30,804 nucleotides of DNA, taken from assembly GCA_030146405.1 (NCBI GenBank), contig JASLBS010000003.1, positions 1 to 30,804 on the forward strand. The letters are read 5' to 3'. Under the pieces are notes generated by a model, which saw only the letters and a program-made list of their open reading frames with translations, searched no databases and was not told where the DNA came from. The position numbers and the translations under genes are program-made. The stretch comes from Arthrobacter sp. (lineage in GTDB: Bacteria; Actinomycetota; Actinomycetes; Actinomycetales; Micrococcaceae). Positions within the stretch are counted from its first letter, which is position 1. Each line of letters starts with the position of its first letter. This document shows positions 9,149 through 17,369 of the stretch, piece after piece.

Positions 9149-9568
9149 GTGAGCGAGGCTGAAGCCGCCACTGCGGTTGACGTGGCAGGCAAGTTGGGTT
9201 TCAAGGAGGGCGACCTCGTCCAGGAACTCGGCTACGACGATGACGTCGACTTCGATTTCCGCGAGGAACTCGAGGAAGGTCTCGGGTCCGAAATGCTCAC
9301 GGAAGACGATCAGGACGTCGTCGACGGCGTGATCCTCTGGTGGCGTGCGGGCGACGGCGATCTGGTCGACGATCTGGTCGACTCCCTCACATCCCTCGGT
9401 GAGGGCGGTGTGGTCTGGCTGCTGACGCCGAAGTCCGGACGCCCGAGCTACGTGCCTCCTGCGGACATCCAGGAGGCTGCGCCGACAGCCGGCCTGCACT
9501 CGACATCGTCCGCGGGAGTCTCCAAGGAATGGGCTGCAACGCGTCTCGTCAGCCGACGGAAGCAGTAG
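9149..9568 (+). CDS. DUF3052 family protein
   Basis: Small acidic actinobacterial protein of unknown function, 139 aa. The segment LGFKEGDLVQELGYDDDVDF is typical of the family. No catalytic motif, signal or membrane segment is seen. The start is the GTG at 9149, fixed by a very strong AGGAGGAG four bases upstream. The stop lies three bases before the TTG start of the peroxiredoxin gene, so the two are co-translated. The pair with an AhpE peroxiredoxin next to a divergent aceE also occurs in M. tuberculosis (Rv2239c and Rv2238c, from memory), which hints at a shared redox or metabolic role. Confidence 0.88.
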   Translation: MSEAEAATAVDVAGKLGFKEGDLVQELGYDDDVDFDFREELEEGLGSEMLTEDDQDVVDGVILWWRAGDGDLVDDLVDSLTSLGEGGVVWLLTPKSGRPSYVPPADIQEAAPTAGLHSTSSAGVSKEWAATRLVSRRKQ

Positions 9569-9571
9569 CAG

Positions 9572-10033
9572 TTGCCCCTCGAGGTCGGATCTCCCGCTCC
9601 CCACTTCTCGCTCGCCAACCAGTTCGGTGAAACGGTCGACAGCACCTCGCTGAACGGTGGCGCGGTCGTGGTGTTCTTCCCGTTCGCGTTCTCGCGGGTC
9701 TGCACGGACGAGATGGCGCAGTTGAGGGACAACATCGGACTGTTCGACGCCGCGGGTTTCCGTCTGGTCGCCGTCTCGGTCGACCACAAGTACACCCTGC
9801 GGGCGTTCGCCGACGCGAACGACATCTCCTTCGATCTCCTCGCCGACTTCTGGCCGCACGGAGCCGTCACGCGGAACTTCGGTGCCTTCGACGAGGTCCA
9901 CGGCTATGCCGACCGCGTGAGCTATGTCCTCGATCCGTCCGGCATCGTCCGCGCCGTCGTCTCCTCCACGCACGGGCAGGGTCGACCCATCGCCGACTAC
10001 ACCGCGGCGTTGCGCTCGGCCGAAGTGGCCTGA
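9572..10033 (+). CDS. ahpE: AhpE-type 1-Cys peroxiredoxin
   Basis: Reduces peroxides through a cysteine sulfenic acid. The protein is 153 aa. The peroxidatic Cys44 lies in FPFAFSRVCTDE, and there is no other cysteine, so it must be a 1-Cys enzyme needing an external thiol (mycothiol or mycoredoxin in this phylum, by family knowledge). The usual PxxxTxxC threonine is serine here (Ser41), a mild change that keeps the hydroxyl. The start is a TTG at 9572, with GGAAG about 9 bases upstream inside the end of the DUF3052 gene. The TGA stop shares a base with the ATG of the sirtuin gene. Confidence 0.92.
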   Translation: MPLEVGSPAPHFSLANQFGETVDSTSLNGGAVVVFFPFAFSRVCTDEMAQLRDNIGLFDAAGFRLVAVSVDHKYTLRAFADANDISFDLLADFWPHGAVTRNFGAFDEVHGYADRVSYVLDPSGIVRAVVSSTHGQGRPIADYTAALRSAEVA

Positions 10034-10989
10034 TGTCCGCCGGCGCCGCCGGAGAGGGCAAGCGGGAGGATCTCCCGGGGCCCGAGTCGAACCCCCGGCT
10101 GGGCCTGACCGGATTCGTCAGCGAACCTCCGGCCGGCAGCGTCACGCCGTTGGACCCGCAGGAACAGCGACTCCTCGACCAGGCTGTGACACTGCTCGGC
10201 GGTACGAGGCTGGCGGTCCTGACCGGCGCCGGCCTGAGCACCGACTCGGGCATACCGGACTACCGCGGACCACAGTCCGTGCCACGGAAACCCATGACCT
10301 ACCAGCAGTTCGTAGGTGACGAGGCGCTCCGCCGGCGGTACTGGGCTCGTAATCACGTGGGGTGGCGGCATCTCCGGCGCGCTGATCCGAACGCCGGCCA
10401 CGCGGCGATCGCACTGCTCGAGCAGCGTGGCCTGCTGAGCGGTCTGATCACCCAGAACGTGGACCGCCTGCACTCCTCGGCGGGGAGCGTCGATGTGATC
10501 GATCTGCACGGCACGTTCGATCGGGTCGTCTGTCTGCAGTGTGCGTCCGTCTTCCGCCGCTCGGAGATCGCCGTGCTCCTGGAGGAGCTCAATCCCGGGT
10601 ACCTCGAGCGCGAGTCCGACGCCGGTGACGTGGCACCTGATGCGGACGCCGACGTGGATGACACCGCCGACTTCGTGATGGCCCCCTGTCCGGTCTGCGG
10701 CGGGATGCTGAAGCCGGATTTCGTGTACTTCGGGGAGAACGTGCCCAAGGACCGGGTCGCAGCCGCCTACGCCCTCGTGGACGCAGCCGGTGGTCTCCTG
10801 GTGGCCGGTTCCTCGCTGACCGTCATGAGCGGACTCCGCTTCGTACGCCACGCTTCCAAGGCAGGGAAACCCATCGTGATCCTGAACCGGGGGACCACCC
10901 GGGGCGATGAGTTCGCCTCGCTGAAGATCGAGGCAGGCGTCTCCGAAGCCTTGACCTATCTCGCAGACCACTTACCCGACCTCGAGTAG
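10033..10989 (+). CDS. Sir2-family NAD-dependent protein deacylase
   Basis: Removes acyl groups from lysines at the cost of NAD. The protein is 318 aa. The NAD motif GAGLSTDSGIPDYRG is at 65-79, TQNVDRLH at 140-147, and the catalytic His159 is in DLHGTF. Zinc ligands are Cys167, Cys170, Cys219 and Cys222. Between the cysteine pairs is an acidic insert (about 190-215), which widens the zinc module. An N-terminal extension of about 45 residues precedes the core. The ATG at 10033 overlaps the ahpE stop by one base, so the three genes 9149-10989 form one operon. A link between acetyl-CoA supply, peroxide defence and protein deacylation is plausible but inferred. Confidence 0.92.
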   Translation: MSAGAAGEGKREDLPGPESNPRLGLTGFVSEPPAGSVTPLDPQEQRLLDQAVTLLGGTRLAVLTGAGLSTDSGIPDYRGPQSVPRKPMTYQQFVGDEALRRRYWARNHVGWRHLRRADPNAGHAAIALLEQRGLLSGLITQNVDRLHSSAGSVDVIDLHGTFDRVVCLQCASVFRRSEIAVLLEELNPGYLERESDAGDVAPDADADVDDTADFVMAPCPVCGGMLKPDFVYFGENVPKDRVAAAYALVDAAGGLLVAGSSLTVMSGLRFVRHASKAGKPIVILNRGTTRGDEFASLKIEAGVSEALTYLADHLPDLE

Positions 10990-11037
10990 GTGCAGGTAAT
11001 CGGCGAATCTCGTTGCGAGTAGCCGAAGAAAAAGACG

Positions 11038-11050
11038 AGTAGCAACTACT
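11038..11050 (+). terminator. Weak hairpin after the sirtuin gene
   Basis: AGTAG-CAA-CTACT is followed by GTTTCTC. It is a short 5-bp stem with a poor T run. It could end the 9149-10989 operon, but the call is weak. Confidence 0.3.
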
Positions 11051-11110
11051 GTTTCTCTACTCTCATGTCCCGCATAGGTTCATCCCATAGGTCTCTCAAC
11101 TGGGGTGAAA

Positions 11111-11791
11111 ATGCGTTCTTCAACAAAGTCTCTACTGGTCACGCTCGGAACCGTTGCTGCGATCGCGGTGACTCCGCTGGTCCTCGACAACCGAGGTGGT
11201 ACGGCGGACGGCTCGATCGTCTCGGCCGAATCGTTGCTGTCCGATTCTGCTGCTTCCGACGCTGTCCAGGACCCGACGCGCCAAGGATCGGTCGACACGG
11301 AAGTGGTCGTCGGAACCGATGCCACACCGCTGCCGGCACAGGCACCCGCGGACGGCGCGGCATCACCGGCGAGGCCCGGTAGCGGGATGGGCGGGGACCT
11401 GCCTCCCGAGTATCTGCCGGCACCGCCCCATCCGCAGTGCCCCATCACCGAAGCAGGCGCCTGGTGGACGGATCCCGCCGACCCCTACACCTGCATCCGG
11501 CCGGGTTCGATGCCGTTCCACGAGCCCACCCCGCCCGGGATCGATCCGGAGCTGCTGAAGCCCATCGTCGAGGATGCGCGTCCTGGTTCGGTCCCGTTCC
11601 ACGAGCCCACCCCGCCCGGGATCGATCCGGAGCTGCTGAAGCCGATCTTCGAGGCCCCCTCCGTCGAGCCGGTCCCCGGTGCGGACTGCCGTACCTCGGG
11701 TGCCCTGCAGTGCACGGTGACCGTCATGGGCCAGGACTACGTGCTGACCTTCTCCGACGGCAAGCCCGTGGGCGTGGCGGAAGCGCGATAG
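11111..11791 (+). CDS. Secreted proline-rich repeat protein, unknown function
   Basis: I do not recognise this family. The protein is 226 aa. The N-terminus (MRSSTKSLLVTLGTVAAIAV) has basic residues followed by a hydrophobic stretch, so it is a signal peptide or membrane anchor. A low-complexity Ala/Pro/Ser stretch follows, then two tandem 27-residue repeats built on RPGSxPFHEPTPPGIDPELL, then a small C-terminal module with two cysteines (ADCRTSGALQCTVTVMGQDY). It is probably exported and extended in shape. The ATG at 11111 is preferred because GGGGTG sits just upstream; a GTG at 11105 is in frame. It is a single gene with a perfect hairpin after it. Confidence 0.75.
   Translation: MRSSTKSLLVTLGTVAAIAVTPLVLDNRGGTADGSIVSAESLLSDSAASDAVQDPTRQGSVDTEVVVGTDATPLPAQAPADGAASPARPGSGMGGDLPPEYLPAPPHPQCPITEAGAWWTDPADPYTCIRPGSMPFHEPTPPGIDPELLKPIVEDARPGSVPFHEPTPPGIDPELLKPIFEAPSVEPVPGADCRTSGALQCTVTVMGQDYVLTFSDGKPVGVAEAR
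11498..11659 (+). repeat. Tandem 81-bp coding repeat (two copies)
   Basis: Units 11498-11578 and 11579-11659 encode 27 residues each. A 50-base block (11513-11562 and 11594-11643) is identical even at silent sites, which indicates recent duplication or gene conversion. Confidence 0.95.
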
Positions 11792-11837
11792 GCGCCTGCC
11801 GCTCCCTGGCCGGGGGAGCGATCATTGTCCGAGAACG

Positions 11838-11874
11838 AAGAAGTCCCGCAGATCATGGATCTGCGGGACTTCTT
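11838..11874. terminator. Hairpin between secreted-protein gene and tRNA-Val
   Basis: A perfect 17-bp stem (AAGAAGTCCCGCAGATC at 11838-11854 with 11858-11874) encloses ATG as loop. It lies just after the tRNA-Val gene on the minus strand and after the secreted-protein gene on the plus strand. The TTCTT arm gives a pyrimidine end in the plus direction. It probably serves both. Confidence 0.85.
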
Positions 11875-11879
11875 GGCGG

Positions 11880-11952
11880 TGGGTCCTACCGGGATCGAAC
11901 CGATGACATCCACGGTGTAAACGTGGCGCTCTACCAGCTGAGCTAAAGACCC
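11880..11952 (-). tRNA. tRNA-Val (anticodon TAC)
   Basis: A 73-base cloverleaf. The acceptor GGGTCTT pairs with AGGACCC, the D-arm is GCTCAGCTGGTAGAGC, the anticodon stem is CCACG/CGTGG with loop TTTACAC, and the T-arm holds GGTTCGATCC. The discriminator is A, and CCA is not encoded (CCG follows). It reads GUA codons. Confidence 0.95.
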
Positions 11953-12053
11953 GAATCTTCTGATGCTACCGATCCGACGATCGACGGCCGGTTCACATCA
12001 CGAGGAACGACTATACCGGCTCGGCCGTCGTCGGCGCCACTCGCGTGCCCGCG

Positions 12054-13280
12054 CTACTCGCCGGCTGCGAGCTGTCCGCAGGCGCCGTCGATCTCCTTGC
12101 CGCGGGTGTCGCGCAGCGTGGTGGGGATGCCTGCGGCGCGCAAGCGGTTGATGAACTCGGTGGAGACGCTCTTCTCGGACGCCGTCCAGATGGAGCCCGG
12201 CGTGGGGTTCAGCGGGATCGGATTCACGTGCACCCAGCCGCGACCGCGCTGGTTGAGCTTCTTGGCCAGGAGATCGGCTCGCCACCCGTGATCGTTCATG
12301 TCCTTGATGAGCGCGTACTCGATGCTCACACGGCGTCCCGTGGTCCGGTAGTAGTTGTACGCGGCGTCGAGCGCCTCGTCGACCTTCCACTTCGTGTTGA
12401 CCGGGATCAGCTCGTCGCGGAGTTCGTCGTCGGGAGCGTGGAGCGAGAGCGCGAAGGTGACCGGGATCGACTCCGCTGCCAGCTTGTTGATGGCCGGTAC
12501 GAGCCCGACCGTGGAGACGGTGATGTTGCGTGCGGACATTCCGAGACCCTCGGGGGAGTCATCGACGAAGCGGTGCAGGGCACCCATGACGCGCTTGTAG
12601 TTGGCCAGCGGCTCGCCCATGCCCATAAAGACGATGTTGGTGACGCGGTCGGCGTCGTGTCCGCCGTCGGTCCGCAGGTCCCCCAGTGCGCCCTCGGTGA
12701 GGGCCCGATTCGCGGCGACCACCTGATCGACGATCTCGGCGGTGGACATGTTCCGGGTCAGCCCTGCCTGCCCGGTGGCGCAGAAGGGGCAGTTCATGCC
12801 GCAGCCGGCCTGGGAGGACACGCAGAGGGTCACGCGTCCGGGGTAGCGCATCAGGACGGACTCCACCAGGGCGCCGTCGAACAGCCGCCAGAGGAACTTG
12901 ATCGTGTCACCGTTGTCCGTGGTCAGGCGCTTCACCTCGGTGAGCAGCGGCGGGAACATCGAGGCCACGAGCTCCTCGCGACCCGCCTTCGGGAGATCGC
13001 TCATCGCCGCGGGGTCGGTGGTGTAGTGCGAAAAGTAATGAGTGGACAGCTGCTTGGCACGGAATCCAGGGTGGCCCAGTTCCTTGAGCCGATCCTGCCG
13101 TTCCACGAGGGTCAGGTCCGCGAGGTGCACGGGTGGCTGACTGACCCGGGGTGACTTGAACTGCAGGAGGGGCCTGCCGTCGGTCGACACGATCGGCTCG
13201 GCGCCCTCGACGGCAGGGCGCACCTGGGCGCGGGCGGAGGTGGGAGCGGGGGAGGCGGGGGTAACCGTTACGTCGGACAT
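12054..13280 (-). CDS. rlmN: Dual-specificity 23S rRNA/tRNA adenine C2-methyltransferase
   Basis: Radical-SAM enzyme that methylates C2 of 23S rRNA A2503 and tRNA A37. The protein is 408 aa. The cluster cysteines are Cys160, Cys164 and Cys167 in CGMNCPFCATG. The C-terminal methyl-carrying cysteine lies in DGACGQLAAGE (about 401). VFMGMGEPLANY and STVGLVPAI are family motifs. The frame stays open far upstream across gnd, but that part is antisense. The start is the ATG at 13280; an ATG at 13289 is nearby, and neither has a strong ribosome site. The N-terminal 45 residues are a Pro/Ala-rich extension. It is divergent from gnd. Confidence 0.95.
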   Translation of the reverse strand: MSDVTVTPASPAPTSARAQVRPAVEGAEPIVSTDGRPLLQFKSPRVSQPPVHLADLTLVERQDRLKELGHPGFRAKQLSTHYFSHYTTDPAAMSDLPKAGREELVASMFPPLLTEVKRLTTDNGDTIKFLWRLFDGALVESVLMRYPGRVTLCVSSQAGCGMNCPFCATGQAGLTRNMSTAEIVDQVVAANRALTEGALGDLRTDGGHDADRVTNIVFMGMGEPLANYKRVMGALHRFVDDSPEGLGMSARNITVSTVGLVPAINKLAAESIPVTFALSLHAPDDELRDELIPVNTKWKVDEALDAAYNYYRTTGRRVSIEYALIKDMNDHGWRADLLAKKLNQRGRGWVHVNPIPLNPTPGSIWTASEKSVSTEFINRLRAAGIPTTLRDTRGKEIDGACGQLAAGE

Positions 13281-13456
13281 CACTATCATTCTTTCACGGA
13301 TGGCACCAGCGGCCCAGCCGATCAGCTGTGGACTGCGCCACCATCGGGCACAGGACGCCGGAGCGAGGATCAGCTTCCTCCCCGGGCGGGAGGGAAGCGG
13401 CCGACATGGGGCGGGCGCCGGGGTCACACATGTGGCGGCGGGACCTCCACCGGTAA

Positions 13457-13462
13457 TAGTGT
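13457..13462 (+). promoter_or_regulatory. Possible -10 box of gnd promoter
   Basis: TAGTGT fits the TANNNT consensus and would give a leader of about 85 bases before the gnd TTG start. No clear -35 is present. Confidence 0.3.
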
Positions 13463-13553
13463 GAAAAGTGACCGGTGCGTCCGCCCGACGACGCGGCAGG
13501 AGCCCCGGCACATGCAGCGCGATGCATGCAGCAGACAAACGACGGGAAACACA

Positions 13554-14993
13554 TTGAGCGCACAGATCGGCGTCACAGGCCTGGCAGTGATGGGAGCGAA
13601 CCTCGCTCGGAACCTGGCTCGCAACGGCTACACGGTGGCCCTGCACAACCGGTCCGTCGAGAAGACGGACGCGCTGCTGGCGAAGCACAGCGGGGACGGC
13701 GACTTCATCCGCACGGAGTCCCTGCAGGAGCTGGTGGACTCCCTGGAGAAGCCCCGCCGGGTACTGATCATGGTCAAGGCCGGCAAGCCGGTGGATTCCG
13801 TGATCGAGCAGCTCACCCCGTTGCTCGAGCCCGGCGACATCGTGATCGACGGCGGGAACTCGCACTACGAGGACACGCGCCGTCGGGAGGCGTCCCTCTC
13901 CGCCCAGGACCTGCACTTCGTGGGCGTCGGCGTGTCCGGTGGTGAGGAGGGCGCACTGCTCGGCCCGTCGATCATGCCGGGCGGTTCGCGCGAGTCGTAC
14001 GACTCCCTCGGGCCCATGCTCGAGAAGATCTCCGCGAAGTACGACGGCGAGCCCTGCTGCCGCTGGATCGGCACCGACGGCGCGGGCCACTTCGTGAAGA
14101 TGGTGCACAACGGCATCGAGTACGCCGACATGCAGGTCATCGGTGAGGCCTTCGACCTCCTGCGCTCCGCGGCCGGCATCGAACCCGCCGATCAGGCGGA
14201 GATCTTCAGGCAGTGGAACACGGGCACGCTGTCCTCGTTCCTGATCGAGATCACCGCCGACGTCCTCGGCCACGTCGACGAGCGCACGGGCAGGCCCTTC
14301 GTCGACGTCGTCGTGGACGCGGCCGGGCAGAAGGGTACCGGCCGGTGGACGGTGGTCTCCGCCCTGGAGCTCGGTTCCCCGACGTCGGGCATCGCCGAGT
14401 CGGTCTTCGCCCGCGCGCTGTCCTCGCAGCTGGAGCAGCGTCTCCAGGCGCAGGACATCCTGCAGGGCCACGAGGGTACGGTGGAACTGCCCGAGAGCTT
14501 CGTGGAGGACGTCCGGCTCGCGCTCTACGCCTCGAAGCTCGTCAGCTATGCCCAGGGCATCGACATGCTCACGTCCGCGGCGAAGGAGTACGGCTGGGAG
14601 CTGAAGCTGGACGAGATCGCGTCCCTCTGGCGTGCCGGCTGCATCATCCGGGCGGAACTGCTCGACGACATCATGAAGGCCTACGCCGTCGCCGACGACC
14701 GTCCCGCGAACCTGCTGCTGGCCCCCGCCTTCGCCGAGGCCATCGCAGGGGCAGTCCCGGCCTGGCGCCGCGTGGTGGCCACCGCCGTCCAGCTGGGGAT
14801 CCCGGTTCCTGTCTTCTCGGCGTCCCTGGCCTACTACGACGGGCTCCGCCGTACGCGCCTTCCCGCGGCGCTCACCCAGGGCCTGCGCGACCTGTTCGGC
14901 GCGCACACCTACAACCGGGTGGACACCGAAGGGACGTTCCACACGCTGTGGGGCGAGGACAGGTCCGAGATCGAGGCGGTCGACACGCACTGA
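13554..14993 (+). CDS. gnd: 6-phosphogluconate dehydrogenase, decarboxylating
   Basis: Oxidises 6-phosphogluconate to ribulose 5-phosphate and CO2 with reduction of NADP or NAD (pentose phosphate pathway). The protein is 479 aa. The Rossmann motif is GVTGLAVMGAN (6-16), followed by IDGGNSHYEDT, GVGVSGGEEGALLGPS and the active-site set Lys182, His185, Asn186 and Glu189 in FVKMVHNGIEYADMQ. The start is a TTG at 13554, giving (M)SAQIGVTGL as in relatives that begin MSAHIGVTGL; GGGAA lies 7 bases upstream. The open frame from 13461 has no family likeness. It is a single gene ended by a strong hairpin. Confidence 0.95.
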   Translation: MSAQIGVTGLAVMGANLARNLARNGYTVALHNRSVEKTDALLAKHSGDGDFIRTESLQELVDSLEKPRRVLIMVKAGKPVDSVIEQLTPLLEPGDIVIDGGNSHYEDTRRREASLSAQDLHFVGVGVSGGEEGALLGPSIMPGGSRESYDSLGPMLEKISAKYDGEPCCRWIGTDGAGHFVKMVHNGIEYADMQVIGEAFDLLRSAAGIEPADQAEIFRQWNTGTLSSFLIEITADVLGHVDERTGRPFVDVVVDAAGQKGTGRWTVVSALELGSPTSGIAESVFARALSSQLEQRLQAQDILQGHEGTVELPESFVEDVRLALYASKLVSYAQGIDMLTSAAKEYGWELKLDEIASLWRAGCIIRAELLDDIMKAYAVADDRPANLLLAPAFAEAIAGAVPAWRRVVATAVQLGIPVPVFSASLAYYDGLRRTRLPAALTQGLRDLFGAHTYNRVDTEGTFHTLWGEDRSEIEAVDTH

Positions 14994-15007
14994 CCAGCGC
15001 CGGTCGA

Positions 15008-15045
15008 GCGAACGAGCCCCGGACCGTGGTTTGGGGCTCGTTCGC
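15008..15045. terminator. Bidirectional hairpin terminator, gnd / cysE
   Basis: A perfect 13-bp stem (GCGAACGAGCCCC at 15008-15020 with 15033-15045) and a 12-base loop lie between two converging genes. Confidence 0.85.
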
Positions 15046-15052
15046 GTGTCAG

Positions 15053-15640
15053 TCAGATATAGATGGCGGGATCCACGTACTCCGCGGGGTCGACCGCGGG
15101 TTGCGTCTCGCGTCGCGAATCGCGGTGCCGGAACGTGGCCGGGATCCCGGTGACGATCGAGTCCGGTGGGGTGTCCTTCACGACGACGGCGTTCGCGCCC
15201 ACCGCGCTGCCCGCGCCGATCGTGATGGGGCCGAGTACCTTGGCTCCCGCGCCGATGGTGACGCGGTCACCGATGGTCGGGTGGCGCTTCACCTTCTCGA
15301 GCGAGCGCCCGCCGAGGGTCACGCCCTGGTAGAGCATGACGTCGTCGCCGATCTCTGCGGTGCTGCCGATCACGATGCCCATGCCGTGGTCGATGAAGAA
15401 CCTGCGGCCGATCGTCGCCGCGGGGTGGATCTCCACCCCGGTCACCATGCGCGTCACCTGTGCCAGTACGCGGGCCGGGAAGCGGAGTCCCGGGTTGCGC
15501 CACATGCGGTGCGTGAGGCGGTGCACCCAGATGGCATGGAGGCCGGAGTAGACCACGGTGTTCTCGAACTGCCCACGCGCTGCCGGATCGTGGGTGCGCG
15601 CGTTCTCGAGGTCCTCGCGCAGACGTTCTAGGAAACTCAC
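15053..15640 (-). CDS. cysE: Serine O-acetyltransferase
   Basis: Acetylates L-serine with acetyl-CoA to give O-acetylserine, the first step of cysteine synthesis. The protein is 195 aa, the short bacterial form. Left-handed beta-helix hexapeptide repeats run from about 70 to 165. IHPAATIG and FFIDHGMGIVIG carry the active-site histidine (His85 in DHG). The start is the GTG at 15640, with AGAAGG eight bases upstream. It follows cysK by 53 bases on the same strand, and the two form the usual cysteine pair. Confidence 0.95.
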   Translation of the reverse strand: MSFLERLREDLENARTHDPAARGQFENTVVYSGLHAIWVHRLTHRMWRNPGLRFPARVLAQVTRMVTGVEIHPAATIGRRFFIDHGMGIVIGSTAEIGDDVMLYQGVTLGGRSLEKVKRHPTIGDRVTIGAGAKVLGPITIGAGSAVGANAVVVKDTPPDSIVTGIPATFRHRDSRRETQPAVDPAEYVDPAIYI

Positions 15641-15693
15641 GGGCTACCTTCTCAGGAGTGGAGGACGGACGGCGGCCGGCGGTGCGGTCGCGA

Positions 15694-16629
15694 TCAGCCC
15701 CGGATGTCGTCGAACAGGACCGTGGAGATGTAGCGCTCGCCGAAATCGCACACGATGGCCACGATGAGCTTACCGGCGTTCTCGGGGCGCTTCGCGAGTT
15801 CCAGCGCCGCCCAGACGATGGCCCCGGAGGAGATTCCCCCGAGGATGCCCTCCTGGGTACCGAGTGCCCGTGCCACGCGGACGGAGTCCTCCACGCTGGC
15901 ATCGAGGACCTCGTCGTACGCGTCGTGGTCGAGGTTCTCCGGGATGAAGTTGGCGCCGAGGCCCTGGATCTTGTGCGGTCCGGGCGCTCCGCCGTTGAGG
16001 ATGGGGGAGTCGGCGGGCTCCACGGCGACGATCTGCACACCGGGCTTCCGCTCCTTGAGGACGGTCCCCACGCCGGTGATGGTCCCGCCCGTGCCCACGC
16101 CGGCCACGAAGATGTCCACTTCACCGTCGGTGTCCTCCCAGACCTCCTCGGCCGTGGTGGCACGGTGGATCGCGGGGTTGGCGGCGTTGGCGAACTGCTG
16201 CGCCCAGATGGCGTTCTTCGTGGTGGCCACGATCTCCTTCGCGCGATCCACGGCTCCCCGCATGCCCTCCGATCCCGGCGTCAGGACGATCTCGGCGCCG
16301 TAGGCGCGCAGCATGACTCGGCGTTCGGTGGACATGGTCTCCGGCATCGTCAGGATCACCCTGTAGCCGCGGGCCGCGCCTACCATGGCCAGCGCGATCC
16401 CCGTGTTTCCCGACGTGCCCTCCACGATCGTTCCCCCGGGGAGGAGCGCCCCGGCCTTCTCGGCGGCGTCGATGATGGCCACGCCGATGCGGTCCTTCAC
16501 GCTGTTGGCGGGGTTGTAGAACTCGAGTTTCACGGCCACCTGGGCATCGAGGCCCTCGGTGAGTCGGTTGAGGCGGACGAGGGGCGTGCGCCCTACGAGT
16601 TGGGTGACGTCGTCGTAGATCTTTGCCAT
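15694..16629 (-). CDS. cysK: Cysteine synthase A (O-acetylserine sulfhydrylase)
   Basis: PLP enzyme that makes cysteine from O-acetylserine and sulfide. The protein is 311 aa. The Schiff-base Lys45 lies in NPANSVKDRIG, the substrate loop is GTSGNTG at 70-76, and a GVGTGGTITG phosphate-binding loop follows. The start is the ATG at 16629 (MAKIYDDVTQLVGRTPL); the open frame upstream is not conserved. It is co-directional with cysE, and its product's substrate is made by CysE. The two proteins often form the cysteine synthase complex. Confidence 0.96.
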   Translation of the reverse strand: MAKIYDDVTQLVGRTPLVRLNRLTEGLDAQVAVKLEFYNPANSVKDRIGVAIIDAAEKAGALLPGGTIVEGTSGNTGIALAMVGAARGYRVILTMPETMSTERRVMLRAYGAEIVLTPGSEGMRGAVDRAKEIVATTKNAIWAQQFANAANPAIHRATTAEEVWEDTDGEVDIFVAGVGTGGTITGVGTVLKERKPGVQIVAVEPADSPILNGGAPGPHKIQGLGANFIPENLDHDAYDEVLDASVEDSVRVARALGTQEGILGGISSGAIVWAALELAKRPENAGKLIVAIVCDFGERYISTVLFDDIRG

Positions 16630-16739
16630 GGGGAGCCCTGCCTGTTCGTGGTTCGGGGATGCGGTCGACGTCGATCGGGCGGGTGGCGCGGCCACCCCCG
16701 ACCGACGGCGGTCAGCCTAACCGGTGGGGGAGGAAGCGC

Positions 16740-17264
16740 CTACGCGGTGAGCCACTCGGCGTAATATTTGCGGGCCTTGGCCAGCTTCGGATTGATGATC
16801 ACCTGGCAGTAGCCCTGCTCGGGGTGCTTGGCGTAGAAGTTCTGGTGCCAGTCCTCGGCCACGTGGAACTCGGGCAGGCTGCTGACCTCCGTCACGATCG
16901 GGTTGGTCCAGTTCTCCTGGTTCCGTCGGATGGCGGCGTCGAAGAGTTCCTGCTGCTCGGCATCCTGGTAGTACATGACGCTGCGGTACTGCGTGCCGAC
17001 GTCGTAGCCCTGACGGTTCAGCGTGGTGGGGTCGTGGGACACGAAGAACATGTCGAGGATCACGTCCTCCGGGATCACGGTCTCGTCGAAACTCACCGCA
17101 ACCACTTCCGCGTGCCCGGTCGTGCCGGAGCACACCGAGTCGTAATCAGGGTGCTCGGTGTGTCCGCCCGTATAACCGGACACCACATCGGTGATACCGC
17201 GTGTCTTCTGGTAGAGGGCGTCGAGGCACCAGAAGCAGCCCCCTCCAAGTACGAAAGTCTTCAT
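16740..17264 (-). CDS. msrA: Peptide methionine sulfoxide reductase A
   Basis: Repairs methionine S-sulfoxide in oxidised proteins. The protein is 174 aa. The catalytic Cys10 lies in GGGCFWCLDA. GYTGGHTEHPDYDSVCSGTTGHAEV and DVGTQYRSVMYY are strong family motifs, and a further cysteine in EQGYCQVI may act in recycling. The start is the ATG at 17264, with GGAAGG a few bases upstream. It is divergent from nif3, with 105 bases between the starts. Confidence 0.96.
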   Translation of the reverse strand: MKTFVLGGGCFWCLDALYQKTRGITDVVSGYTGGHTEHPDYDSVCSGTTGHAEVVAVSFDETVIPEDVILDMFFVSHDPTTLNRQGYDVGTQYRSVMYYQDAEQQELFDAAIRRNQENWTNPIVTEVSSLPEFHVAEDWHQNFYAKHPEQGYCQVIINPKLAKARKYYAEWLTA

Positions 17265-17369
17265 GTTCCTTCCAATGCTCTGCACCGTCCGATGATTCCC
17301 GCGACGGATCCGCCCGCAGTGAAACGGTCGGGTTGGCCGGGCACGGCGGGCGAGGGTATTACTGGTCTC

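Noticed and set aside
5994..9152. Plus-strand open frame of 1052 codons antisense to aceE
   Set aside because: It mirrors the aceE codons; long antisense frames are common in GC-rich genes. The product has no recognisable domain and is an unusual Val/Leu/Gly/Asp-rich string.
13281..14990. Upstream extension of the rlmN frame through gnd
   Set aside because: This part is antisense to a clear 6-phosphogluconate dehydrogenase. RlmN family similarity starts only after 13280.
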